Shown piece by piece: positions 32,455 through 40,153 of a stretch of DNA of 43,465 nucleotides. Position 1 is the stretch's first letter, and each line of letters starts with the position of its first letter. The position numbers and the translations under genes are program-made. This stretch comes from an uncultured Bacteroides sp. (lineage in GTDB: Bacteria > Bacteroidota > Bacteroidia > Bacteroidales > Bacteroidaceae). The stretch covers positions 1-43,465 of the forward strand of contig CALUGY010000061.1 of the NCBI GenBank assembly GCA_944320295.1, read 5' to 3'. The notes below the pieces were generated by a model. It saw only the letters and a list, made by a program, of their open reading frames with translations. It was not told where the DNA came from and made no database searches.

Positions 32455-33810
32455 ATGGCAACATCAAGGGAAATGACGGAGGGGCGCATCCTTCCGCAAC
32501 TGTTCGGCTTCACCCTGCCCCTGCTGGCGGGGAATCTGCTTCAACAGACTTATTCGTTGGTGGACGCGGCCATCGTGGGCCGCTTCCTTGGCATCGACGC
32601 GCTGGCCTCGGTGGGGGCGAGCACGTCGGTGGTGTTCCTTATCCTGGGCTTCTGCAACGGGTGTTGCGGCGGCTTCGGCATTCCCGTGGCGCAGAAGTTC
32701 GGCGCGAGGGACTACGTCACCATGCGGCGCTACGTGTGGGTCAGCCTGCGCCTGGCCACGGTGATGTCCGTGGTGCTGGCCGTGGCCACGGGGCTGTTGT
32801 GCGGCCCCATCCTGCGGATGATGCAGACGCCGGGCAACATCTTCCAGGGGGCGTACTGGTATCTGTTCATCACGTTCGTCGGCATTCCGTGCACGTTCTT
32901 CTACAACCTGCTGTCCAGCATCATCCGCGCCTTGGGCGACAGCAAGACGCCGTTCTGGTTCCTGCTGCTCTCCACGGTGCTCAACATCGTGCTCGACCTG
33001 TTCTGCATCCTCGTCCTGGGCTGGGGCGTGGCGGGTGCGGCCATAGCCACGCTCGTCTCGCAGGCCGTGTCGGCCGTGCTGTGCTACGGGTACATGATGC
33101 GCCGCTTCGACATCCTGCGCACCACCCCTGCCGAGCGGCGCTACGACTCGTCGTTGGCCCGCCGCCTGCTGGGCATCGGCGTGCCCATGGGCTTGCAGTT
33201 CTCCATCACCGCCATAGGCAGCATCATGTTGCAGAGTGCCAACAACGCGTTGGGCACGGCGTGCGTGGCCGCCTTCACCGCCGCCATGCGCATCAAGATG
33301 TTCTTCATGTGCCCGTTCGAGAGCCTGGGCATCGCCATGGCCACCTTTGCCGGGCAGAACTACGGGGCGGGCCGGCCCAAGCGCATCTGGCAGGGCGTGA
33401 AGGCCAGCGCGCTGATGATGATGCTCTACTGGGTGTTCACCTTCGTGGTGCTGTGGGGATGGTCCAAGGAGATTGCCCTGCTGTTTGTCGACGCCTCCGA
33501 GCTGGAGATACTGGACAAGACGGCGCTGTTCCTGCACGTGTCGGTCAGCTTCTTCCCGGTGCTGGGGCTGCTGTGCATCCTGCGCTATACCATACAGGGC
33601 GCGGGCTTCACCAACCTGGCCATGCTGTCCGGCGTGTCGGAGATGGTGGCGCGCATCTTGGTCAGCGTACTGCTTGTGCCTGCCTTCGGCTACACGGCCG
33701 TGTGCTTCGGCGACTCCACGGCCTGGGTCTTTGCCGATGCCTTCCTCATCCCGGCCTTCGTCTACGTATATAAGCGGATAAAACTGATAGGGTGCAGCGC
33801 CCCCGCCTGA
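32455..33810 (+). CDS. MATE family efflux transporter
   Basis: The 451-residue inner-membrane protein has 12 predicted helices in two homologous halves. Family features include LFGFTLPLLAGNLLQQTYSLVDAAIVGRFLG at the start, GCCGGFGIPVAQKFGARDY, and SANNALGTACVAAFTAAMRI with FAGQNYGAGRPKRIWQG in the second half. MATE pumps export cationic drugs or metabolites using sodium or proton gradients. The subfamily is the one usual in gut Bacteroidetes and Firmicutes, and its substrate is unknown. dinB follows after 14 bp. The gene is strongly GC-rich at third positions. Confidence 0.95.
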   Translation: MATSREMTEGRILPQLFGFTLPLLAGNLLQQTYSLVDAAIVGRFLGIDALASVGASTSVVFLILGFCNGCCGGFGIPVAQKFGARDYVTMRRYVWVSLRLATVMSVVLAVATGLLCGPILRMMQTPGNIFQGAYWYLFITFVGIPCTFFYNLLSSIIRALGDSKTPFWFLLLSTVLNIVLDLFCILVLGWGVAGAAIATLVSQAVSAVLCYGYMMRRFDILRTTPAERRYDSSLARRLLGIGVPMGLQFSITAIGSIMLQSANNALGTACVAAFTAAMRIKMFFMCPFESLGIAMATFAGQNYGAGRPKRIWQGVKASALMMMLYWVFTFVVLWGWSKEIALLFVDASELEILDKTALFLHVSVSFFPVLGLLCILRYTIQGAGFTNLAMLSGVSEMVARILVSVLLVPAFGYTAVCFGDSTAWVFADAFLIPAFVYVYKRIKLIGCSAPA

Positions 33811-33824
33811 CACATCCATCGGCC

Positions 33825-34913
33825 ATGACCCTGCGTAAGATAATACATATAGACATGGACGCGTTCTACGCCTCGGTGGAGCAACGCGACAACCCGGAGC
33901 TGCGGGGCAAGCCCGTGGCCGTGGGCCATGCCGAGGCGCGGGGCGTGGTGGCCGCCGCCAGCTACGAGGCCAGGCGGTACGGGGTGCACTCGGCCATGCC
34001 TTCGCAGCGGGCCAAACGGCTGTGCCCGCAACTCATCTTCCTGCCCGGGCGGATGGAGGTGTACAAGGAGGTGTCGCGCCAGATACACGCCATCTTCCAC
34101 GACTACACGGACATCATAGAGCCCATCTCCATAGACGAGGCCTTCCTCGACGTGACGCAGAACAAGCCCGGTATTCCCCTGGCCGTGGACATTGCCCGCG
34201 AGATAAAGCGGCGCATACGGCAGGAACTGCATCTGGTGGCCTCGGCCGGCGTGTCGTACAACAAGTTCCTGGCCAAGATAGCCTCTGACTACCGCAAGCC
34301 CGACGGCCTGTGCACCATCCATCCCGACCAGGCACTCAACTTCATAACCCGCCTTCCCATCGAAGACTTCTGGGGCGTGGGCCCCGTCACGGCCAAGCGG
34401 ATGCATTTGCTGGGCATCCACACGGGCCTCCATTTGCGTGCCTGCTCGTTGCAGATGCTTATGCGGGAGTTCGGCAAGGTGGGCAGGGTGTACTATGACT
34501 TTGCCCGTGGCGTCGACCTGCGCCCTGTGGAGCCGGTGCGTGTCCGCAAGTCCATAGGCTGCGAGCGCACGTTGGAGAAGGACATCACGCAGTCTTCGTC
34601 CGTGGTCATCGAGCTGTATCATGTGGCGGTGGAATTGGTGCGACGCCTGGAGGGCAAGGGCTTCCGGGGCAACACGCTCACGCTGAAGGTCAAGTTCCAC
34701 GACTTCAAGCAAATCACCCGCAGCCTGACCCAAGAACACGAACTCACCACACTCGATACCATCCTCCCCCTTGCCAAGCAACTGATGCAAGGCGTGGACT
34801 ACCAAAGCCACCCGGTGCGCCTCATCGGCCTGTCCGTTTCCAATCCCCATGAGGAGGAAGGCCCGCGGGCCATGTGGGAGCAGCTCAGCTTCGAGTTCAA
34901 GGACTGGGATTGA
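33825..34913 (+). CDS. dinB: DNA polymerase IV (Y-family)
   Basis: The 362-residue translesion polymerase has Asp10 (HIDMDAFYASVE) and Asp104-Glu105 (SIDEAFLDVT) as metal-binding catalytic residues. GVSYNKFLAKIASDYRKPDG is the thumb-side motif, followed by the HhH region (IEDFWGVGPVTAKRM) and little-finger domain. I see no clear C-terminal beta-clamp motif of the QLxLF type; the end FEFKDWD may be a variant. I start at 33825; a frame 33 bp longer would overlap the MATE gene. It is probably cotranscribed with that exporter. It makes error-prone repair synthesis past lesions. Confidence 0.96.
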   Translation: MTLRKIIHIDMDAFYASVEQRDNPELRGKPVAVGHAEARGVVAAASYEARRYGVHSAMPSQRAKRLCPQLIFLPGRMEVYKEVSRQIHAIFHDYTDIIEPISIDEAFLDVTQNKPGIPLAVDIAREIKRRIRQELHLVASAGVSYNKFLAKIASDYRKPDGLCTIHPDQALNFITRLPIEDFWGVGPVTAKRMHLLGIHTGLHLRACSLQMLMREFGKVGRVYYDFARGVDLRPVEPVRVRKSIGCERTLEKDITQSSSVVIELYHVAVELVRRLEGKGFRGNTLTLKVKFHDFKQITRSLTQEHELTTLDTILPLAKQLMQGVDYQSHPVRLIGLSVSNPHEEEGPRAMWEQLSFEFKDWD

Positions 34914-34936
34914 CTCTGGTAGGCCGGAAAAACAAA

Positions 34937-34969
34937 GGAGGGCAGAAACCGGTGAAGTTCCTGCCCTCC
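34937..34969. terminator. Bidirectional terminator between dinB and a convergent small gene
   Basis: GGAGGGCAG (34937-34945) pairs with CTGCCCTCC (34961-34969). On the minus strand it is followed by TTTGTTTTT, a good terminator for the small gene at 35001. On the plus strand the T run is weak, so it may end dinB less efficiently. Confidence 0.75.
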
Positions 34970-35000
34970 TACATTATATGTCATTACTTACTTTTCAAAG

Positions 35001-35129
35001 CTATGCTTGCTTGGCAAGCAGTTTTTGCAGTCTTCCTTGCAAGGCTTGGCACATGGCCCCGTTCCTCATTGTCTGATAGCGTCGGATACGGTACTGCAAC
35101 ATCATAATTTCATTCTCAATCTTTTTCAT
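35001..35129 (-). CDS. Small basic protein, 42 residues, unknown function
   Basis: The frame MKKIENEIMMLQYRIRRYQT continues to LLAKQA and would form a mostly helical, basic peptide (many Lys and Arg, heptad-like Leu and Met). It has its own -7 box (35206-35213), a leader of about 70 nt and a terminator on the minus strand (34937-34969), which supports a real gene despite its size. A longer in-frame start at 35246 would lie upstream of the promoter. The family is unknown to me. A nucleic-acid-binding or regulatory role is possible but not shown. Confidence 0.6.
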   Translation of the reverse strand: MKKIENEIMMLQYRIRRYQTMRNGAMCQALQGRLQKLLAKQA

Positions 35130-35205
35130 AGTTATCCTGTTTTTGTGTTTCCCGCCTTTCGGGAAACGGTGATACATCTTTGTCGTTTTCTCTCTGTTAA
35201 CGCTA

Positions 35206-35213
35206 CAAAGATA
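35206..35213 (-). promoter_or_regulatory. -7 box for the small basic protein
   Basis: On the minus strand this reads TATCTTTG. The start codon is 77 bp further on. No TTG at a normal -33 distance is seen. Confidence 0.5.
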
Positions 35214-35231
35214 CGAATTGTTCATGGAATA

Positions 35232-35247
35232 TATGTTGTACAACATA
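35232..35247. promoter_or_regulatory. Perfect 16-bp palindrome upstream of the small gene
   Basis: TATGTTGTACAACATA is a perfect 16-bp palindrome located 19 bp upstream of the -7 box at 35213, where the -33 element would lie. Its size and place suggest an operator. The remaining gap to 35488 holds only the box at 35408-35415. Confidence 0.5.
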
Positions 35248-35407
35248 AAAATAGGCTTGTTTTTATGTATTTTTCACGAATAAGCTGGATTGGGACTGCC
35301 TGAAATGGCTGTTTGCGGCGAATGGTTCTTGTGTGCGGGAGCGGCTTATTTTGCGTTGGAAACTGCATTGAATGCTGCTTGATGGTGCATTACTGGCACA
35401 AAATGTT

Positions 35408-35415
35408 TACCTTTG
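35408..35415 (+). promoter_or_regulatory. -7 box for the queuosine operon
   Basis: TACCTTTG fits the consensus and lies 73 bp before the ATG at 35489. The leader between them holds no preQ1 riboswitch that I can recognise. Confidence 0.55.
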
Positions 35416-35488
35416 CGCCCGATTAGAAACATCGTTGCGCCGCACAAGCGGCCGTGTAATCCAGAACACCACGTAAAAAACAGGAGTA

Positions 35489-36169
35489 ATGAAACAAAGC
35501 GTATCTATCCCTTTCATGCTGCTCGGCATCTTGTTCAACGTATGCCTCATCGCAGCCAATCTGTTAGAAACAAAGGTTATCAACGTATGCGGGCTGACCG
35601 TGACTGCCGGTCTGCTCGTGTTCCCCATTTCCTACATCATCAACGACTGCATAGCCGAGGTGTGGGGCTACCGCAAGGCGCGCCTCATCATTTGGAGCGG
35701 CTTCCTCATGAACTTCTTCGTGGTGATGCTCGGTCTGGCCGCCGTGGCCTTGCCTGCCGCCCCGTTCTGGGAGGGAGAAGAGCACTTCAACTTCGTTTTC
35801 GGCCTTGCACCCCGCATTGTGGCGGCCAGCTTGGCGGCCTTTTTGGTAGGGTCGTTCTTGAACGCCTATGTCATGAGCCGCATGAAGGTGGCCAGCGGCG
35901 GACGACACTTCTCGCTCCGTGCCATCGTTTCCACAATAGTGGGCGAGACGGCGGACTCGCTCATCTTCTTCCCCATAGCCTTTGGCGGAATCATAGCCTG
36001 GCGCGAGCTGATGGTGATGATGGCCTTGCAGGTGTTGCTCAAGTCGGCCTACGAGGTGGTAGTGCTGCCCGTTACCATCAGGGTGGTGAAGTACATCAAG
36101 CGGGTGGACGGTAGCGATGCCTACGACAAGGAGATTTCGTATAACATATTAAAGATAAAGGAGATTTAA
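35489..36169 (+). CDS. Queuosine precursor transporter (YhhQ family)
   Basis: The 226-residue membrane protein has six to seven helices. The family pattern is visible as [41 protein letters not shown], then [20 protein letters not shown] and [26 protein letters not shown]. Proteins of this family import preQ0 or preQ1, the base precursors of queuosine. The gene lies 4 bp before queC, which supports this. Together with queF it allows both salvage and synthesis. Confidence 0.93.
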   Translation: MKQSVSIPFMLLGILFNVCLIAANLLETKVINVCGLTVTAGLLVFPISYIINDCIAEVWGYRKARLIIWSGFLMNFFVVMLGLAAVALPAAPFWEGEEHFNFVFGLAPRIVAASLAAFLVGSFLNAYVMSRMKVASGGRHFSLRAIVSTIVGETADSLIFFPIAFGGIIAWRELMVMMALQVLLKSAYEVVVLPVTIRVVKYIKRVDGSDAYDKEISYNILKIKEI

Positions 36170-36173
36170 GCTT

Positions 36174-36839
36174 ATGACGAAAGACGCAGCCTTGGTAGTG
36201 TTCAGCGGAGGGCAGGACTCTACCACCTGCCTCTTCTGGGCGAAGCGCGAGTTCCGGCACGTGCATGCGCTCAGCTTCCTCTACGGGCAGAAACATAGCA
36301 AGGAGGTGGAGTTGGCCGAAGCCATTGCCCGCAAGGCGGAGGTACCTTTCAAGGTGATGGACGTGTCGTTCATCGGTTCGCTGGGGCATAATTCGCTGAC
36401 CGACCCGTCCGTGCCGATGGATAGCGAGAAGCCTGCCGGCACTTATCCCAACACGTTCGTGCCGGGACGCAACCTGTTTTTTTTTTTTTTTTCCGCCATC
36501 TATGCCCGCGAACTGGGCATACACCACCTGGTGACGGGCGTGTCGCAAACCGACTTCAGCGGCTATCCCGACTGCCGCGATGCCTTCATCAAGTCGCTCA
36601 ACGTGACGCTCAACCTCGCGATGGACGAGCAGTTCGCCATCCATACCCCGCTGATGTGGATAGACAAGGCGGAGACGTGGGCCTTGGCCGACGAACTGGG
36701 CGTACTCGACCTGGTGCGCCATGACACGCTGACTTGTTATAACGGTATTCCCGGTGACGGTTGCGGCCATTGCCCTGCCTGCATCTTGCGCCGGGAGGGC
36801 TTGGAGAAATACTTGGCAAGCAAGGCGCATTTGCATTGA
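36174..36839 (+). CDS. queC: 7-cyano-7-deazaguanine (preQ0) synthase
   Basis: The 221-residue enzyme converts 7-carboxy-7-deazaguanine and ammonia to preQ0 using ATP. The PP-loop [10 protein letters not shown] (11-20) binds ATP. Four cysteines for zinc are Cys188, Cys197, Cys200 and Cys203 (CGHCPAC region). [15 protein letters not shown] is the substrate loop. A run of 16 T (36477-36492) encodes five Phe in a row after GRNL, in a helix that is normally hydrophobic but not homopolymeric. Any change in its length by one base would break the frame. The gene overlaps nothing and sits 4 bp after the transporter. Confidence 0.95.
   Translation: MTKDAALVVFSGGQDSTTCLFWAKREFRHVHALSFLYGQKHSKEVELAEAIARKAEVPFKVMDVSFIGSLGHNSLTDPSVPMDSEKPAGTYPNTFVPGRNLFFFFFSAIYARELGIHHLVTGVSQTDFSGYPDCRDAFIKSLNVTLNLAMDEQFAIHTPLMWIDKAETWALADELGVLDLVRHDTLTCYNGIPGDGCGHCPACILRREGLEKYLASKAHLH
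36477..36492 (+). repeat. Homopolymer of 16 T inside queC
   Basis: Sixteen consecutive T follow CTG of Leu101 and encode Phe102-Phe106 plus the first base of Ser107. Runs this long are rare in coding DNA and prone to slippage in replication, transcription and sequencing. Confidence 0.95.
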
Positions 36840-36867
36840 TACGTTGACATATAAAGCATTTACCCGC

Positions 36868-37323
36868 ATGAAAGATTTGAAAGACCAGTTGACCCTTCTG
36901 GGCAGGAAGACAGAATACAAGCAAGACTATGCTCCCGAAGTGCTGGAAGCCTTCGACAACAAGCACCCGGAGAACGACTACTGGGTACGCTTCAACTGCC
37001 CTGAGTTCACAAGCCTTTGTCCCATCACCGGGCAGCCCGACTTTGCGGAAATCCGTATCTCTTACATCCCCGACGAAAAGATGGTGGAGAGCAAGAGCCT
37101 GAAGCTTTACCTATTCAGCTTCCGCAACCATGGTGCTTTCCATGAGGATTGCGTGAACATCATCATGAAAGACCTGATTCGCCTGATGAATCCCAAGTAC
37201 ATAGAGGTGACCGGGCTGTTCACCCCGCGAGGTGGCATTTCCATCCATCCCTATGCCAACTATGGCAGGCCGGGAACCAAATACGAGCACATGGCCGAAC
37301 AGCGGTTGATGAGCAGGGAATAA
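36868..37323 (+). CDS. queF: NADPH-dependent 7-cyano-7-deazaguanine reductase
   Basis: The 151-residue enzyme is of the short, unimodular QueF type. Cys51 ([14 protein letters not shown]) forms the thioimide with preQ0, Asp58 is the general acid, and Glu93 in [13 protein letters not shown] contacts substrate. [12 protein letters not shown] is the family NADPH motif. It reduces the nitrile of preQ0 to the amine of preQ1 in queuosine synthesis. It starts 28 bp after queC, and a terminator begins at its stop codon. Genes for queD, queE, tgt and queA are not in this window. Confidence 0.96.
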   Translation: MKDLKDQLTLLGRKTEYKQDYAPEVLEAFDNKHPENDYWVRFNCPEFTSLCPITGQPDFAEIRISYIPDEKMVESKSLKLYLFSFRNHGAFHEDCVNIIMKDLIRLMNPKYIEVTGLFTPRGGISIHPYANYGRPGTKYEHMAEQRLMSRE

Positions 37324-37347
37324 GAGGGGCACGCGCCCCTCTTTTTG
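37323..37347 (+). terminator. Terminator of the queuosine operon
   Basis: AGAGGGGC (37323-37330) pairs with GCCCCTCT (37335-37342) around a 4-nt loop and continues into TTTTT. The stem begins at the last base of the queF stop codon. Confidence 0.9.
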
Positions 37348-37402
37348 TTTCTGCCTTGCCGGCTTGTGTCCTGCCTCTCCCTTGCTTGTCCTTTAAGACT
37401 TT

Positions 37403-37425
37403 TACCTATTTGTAGGTATTGTACC
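37403..37425 (+). promoter_or_regulatory. Candidate operator before the xus locus
   Basis: Inverted repeat TACCTA-tttg-TAGGTA (37403-37418) is followed by TTG and TACC, so TACC/GGTA half-sites alternate three times. It lies about 115 bp before the receptor start. The regulator is unknown. It does not look like a classical Fur box. Confidence 0.4.
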
Positions 37426-37538
37426 ATATCTTGTTTCTGAACATACGGGGTGGCAGAATACCCATAAAAGGCGATTGCACGGCGGTATATTAAATATGAA
37501 CTTTGCAACCGGTAAAATACTGGATAAATTGCAAGCTA

Positions 37539-39962
37539 ATGAAACTACTTATTCGTCTTACTGCCGTCTGCATGTTGCTGTTGCCTGCTTTGCCGTCTGC
37601 CGCGCAGCGTGGCCATCACCATGGCGGAAGTGGAAGGGACAAGGCGCAGCTCTCCGGCAAAATCACTTCGACTGAAAAGGAAACCGTAGACTTTGCCACC
37701 GTCTATCTGGAGGGAACCTCTTTCGGTTGTGTCACCGACCACGAGGGCATATATCATTTGAAGGCTCCCGCCGGCAACTATACGTTGGTGGTGTCTGCCG
37801 TGGGCTACCGTACCATCAAACAGAACGTGACGCTGAAGCAGGACACTCGCCTGGTGCGGGACTTTACCATCAGCCCCGACGTGCAACAACTGGACGAGGT
37901 GACGGTGGTGTCGACGGGCGTGAACCGCATAAAACGTTCGGCTTTCAATGCCGTGGCGGTAGACACGAAGGAACTGCACAACACCACCAAAACGCTGGGC
38001 GAAGCCCTTGGCCAGTTGCCCGGCATGAAGCTCAGGGAGTCGGGCGGCGTGGGCTCGGACATGCAGCTGATGCTCGACGGCTTCAGCGGACGGCACGTGA
38101 AGGTGTTCATCGACGGGGTGCCGCAGGAAGGAGCCGGCCGCGCCTTCGACCTGAACAACCTGCCCGTGAACTTTGCGGAGCGCATCGAGGTCTACAAGGG
38201 CGTGGTGCCCGTAGGCTTCGGCACGGATGCGTTGGGCGGCGTGGTGAACATCGTGACCAACAAGCAACGCCGCCGCTGGTTTCTGGACGCGTCTTACTCA
38301 TACGGTTCGTTCAACACGCACAAGTCGTATGTACACTTCGGGCAGTCGTTCAAAAACGGCTTTACTTATGAGATAAACGCCTTCCAGAACTACTCCGACA
38401 ACGACTACCACATAGACAACTACGTGACCGAGTTCGGTGAGGACGGCACGGAAAACACCGACGTGAGCAAGGTGTACCGTGTAAAGCGTTTCAACGACAC
38501 GTTCCACAACGAGGCCCTCATAGGCAAGCTGGGCGTGACGGGCAAGTCGTGGGCCGACCGCCTGATGCTGGGCTTCACGTATTCCAATTATTATAAGGAG
38601 ATACAGACGGGCGTGTACCAGTACGTCGTCTTCGGTCAAAAGCACCGCAAGGGGCATTCGCTTGTGCCCTCGCTGGAGTACAGCAAGCGCGACCTGCTGG
38701 TCAAGGGGCTGGATGTGACTGCCACGCTGAACTATAACCACAACTTGACGCAGAACATCGACACCGCCTCGTGGAAGTATAACTGGCGCGGGGAGCGCAA
38801 GCCCACCACCTCGCCCGGCGAGCAGTCGTACCAGAACAGCGAGTCGACCGATGCCAACTGGAACGGCACGTTTACGCTCAACTATCGCATGGGGAGCGCC
38901 CACACGTTGACGCTGAACCACGTGCTCAGCACCTTCCGCCGCACCAGCGTGTCGAAGGAGGGCGGCAACTCGCAGATTACGGACTTCAGCGTGCCCAAGG
39001 TGACAAGGAAGAACGTCAGCGGCTTGTCTTACAGGCTTATGCCTTCGGAACGTTGGAACATGTCGGTCTTCGGCAAATACTACAACCAGTACAACGAAGG
39101 CCCCGTTTCGCAAAGTGCCGACGGCGTGGGCAGCTATGTCAACATGGAGAAGCGCGTCAGTTCGCTGGGCTACGGCGCGGCGGGCACCTATTTCATCCTC
39201 GAAGGCCTCCAGGCCAAGCTGTCGTACGAGAAGGCCTACCGCCTGCCCACCACGGACGAGCTGTTCGGCGACGAGGACATGGAAGCCGGAAAGACCGACC
39301 TGCGCCCTGAGAAGAGCGACAACGTGAACCTGAACCTGAGCTACAGCCGCACGCTGGGCAAGCACGCCTTCTACGTGGAGGGCGGCTTCGTCTACCGCGA
39401 CACAAAGGATTACATAAAGCGCACGCTCGACGCCGTGGGCGGCATGAGCTACGGCATCTACGAAAACCACGGGCGGGTGAAGACCAAGGGCTACAACCTC
39501 TCCGCGCGCTACAGCCACGGACGTTGGCTGAGTCTGGGCGGGGCGTTCAGCAACATGAATGCCCGCGATGCCGAGAAATACCTGGCCGGCAACACGCAGC
39601 AGGCAAGCATGACCTACAAGCAACGCATCCCCAACCAGCCATACACCTACGCCAACTTCGACGTAGCCCTCTATTGGCACGACTTGGGCGGCCGGGGCAA
39701 CGTACTGTCCGTGTCTTACGACGGCTTCTACCAGCACGAGTTCCCGCTTTATTGGGAACACCTGGGCGACCCGTCCACCAAGAGCCGTGTCCCCGACCAG
39801 CTGTCGCACAACCTCGTCGTAGGCTACACGCTGAAGGGAGGGCGTTACAACCTCTCCCTGGAGTGCCGCAACCTGACGGACGAAAAGCTGTACGACAACT
39901 TCAGCCTACAGAAGGCGGGCAGGGCTTTCTACGGCAAAGTCAGGGTGTACTTCGGCGGTTAG
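37539..39962 (+). CDS. xusA: TonB-dependent outer-membrane receptor, XusA-like
   Basis: The 807-residue receptor has signal peptide KLLIRLTAVCMLLLPALPSA and then a His-rich stretch, RGHHHGG. A carboxypeptidase-regulatory-like domain occupies about residues 36-110 (GKITSTEKETVDFATVYLEG). The TonB plug follows (LDEVTVVSTG, RIEVYKGVVPVGFGTDALGG) and then a 22-strand barrel ending in VRVYFGG. With the DUF4374 lipoprotein and PepSY protein genes that follow, it matches the gene order of the xenosiderophore system XusABC of B. thetaiotaomicron, where XusA imports enterobactin- or salmochelin-type ferric siderophores. The exact ligand here is not known. The start at 37539 gives a proper signal peptide. 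Confidence 0.85.
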   Translation: MKLLIRLTAVCMLLLPALPSAAQRGHHHGGSGRDKAQLSGKITSTEKETVDFATVYLEGTSFGCVTDHEGIYHLKAPAGNYTLVVSAVGYRTIKQNVTLKQDTRLVRDFTISPDVQQLDEVTVVSTGVNRIKRSAFNAVAVDTKELHNTTKTLGEALGQLPGMKLRESGGVGSDMQLMLDGFSGRHVKVFIDGVPQEGAGRAFDLNNLPVNFAERIEVYKGVVPVGFGTDALGGVVNIVTNKQRRRWFLDASYSYGSFNTHKSYVHFGQSFKNGFTYEINAFQNYSDNDYHIDNYVTEFGEDGTENTDVSKVYRVKRFNDTFHNEALIGKLGVTGKSWADRLMLGFTYSNYYKEIQTGVYQYVVFGQKHRKGHSLVPSLEYSKRDLLVKGLDVTATLNYNHNLTQNIDTASWKYNWRGERKPTTSPGEQSYQNSESTDANWNGTFTLNYRMGSAHTLTLNHVLSTFRRTSVSKEGGNSQITDFSVPKVTRKNVSGLSYRLMPSERWNMSVFGKYYNQYNEGPVSQSADGVGSYVNMEKRVSSLGYGAAGTYFILEGLQAKLSYEKAYRLPTTDELFGDEDMEAGKTDLRPEKSDNVNLNLSYSRTLGKHAFYVEGGFVYRDTKDYIKRTLDAVGGMSYGIYENHGRVKTKGYNLSARYSHGRWLSLGGAFSNMNARDAEKYLAGNTQQASMTYKQRIPNQPYTYANFDVALYWHDLGGRGNVLSVSYDGFYQHEFPLYWEHLGDPSTKSRVPDQLSHNLVVGYTLKGGRYNLSLECRNLTDEKLYDNFSLQKAGRAFYGKVRVYFGG

Positions 39963-39973
39963 TCCCGCTTATG

Positions 39974-40092
39974 ACGCACCTTGCTTGCTTACCCACGGCC
40001 GTGGGGATATCGAACCACCCCTGTGGGTATATCGTCCCACCCGGGTGGGTATATCGACCCACGGCCGTGGGTAACTAAGGAAAGTACGCAGG
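39974..40092 (+). repeat. Palindromic 4-unit array, family 2, copy E, with flanks
   Basis: Four 16-bp units are centred at 39998.5, 40020.5, 40042.5 and 40064.5, exactly 22 bp apart. Arms are ACCCAC/GTGGGT and centres are GGCC, an imperfect CCCT form, CCGG and GGCC. All three linkers are ATATCG. The right flank AAAGTACGCAGGA (40081-40093) matches the flank of copy D, and the left flank CGCACCTTGCTTGCTT (39975-39990) is its imperfect inverse. It lies in the 191-bp gap between xusA and xusB. Relative to the gene upstream, copies D and E have the same orientation. Confidence 0.93.
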
Positions 40093-40153
40093 AGCACGAA
40101 GCGAAGTGCCTCCTTGTGACAAACAAAGTATCAACCAACAAAAGCAATAACCT

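Noticed and set aside
32464-33819. Minus-strand open frame of 451 codons opposite the MATE gene
   Set aside because: Same shadow effect from strong GC bias at third positions; low-complexity His/Gln/Arg-rich product.
35416-35488. preQ1 riboswitch in the leader of the queuosine operon
   Set aside because: No preQ1-I or preQ1-II pattern (short C-rich hairpin with A-rich tail) can be seen in the 73-bp leader.
37426-37538. Cobalamin riboswitch before the TonB-dependent receptor
   Set aside because: The leader is too short and lacks the B12 box; the receptor's neighbours point to siderophore uptake.
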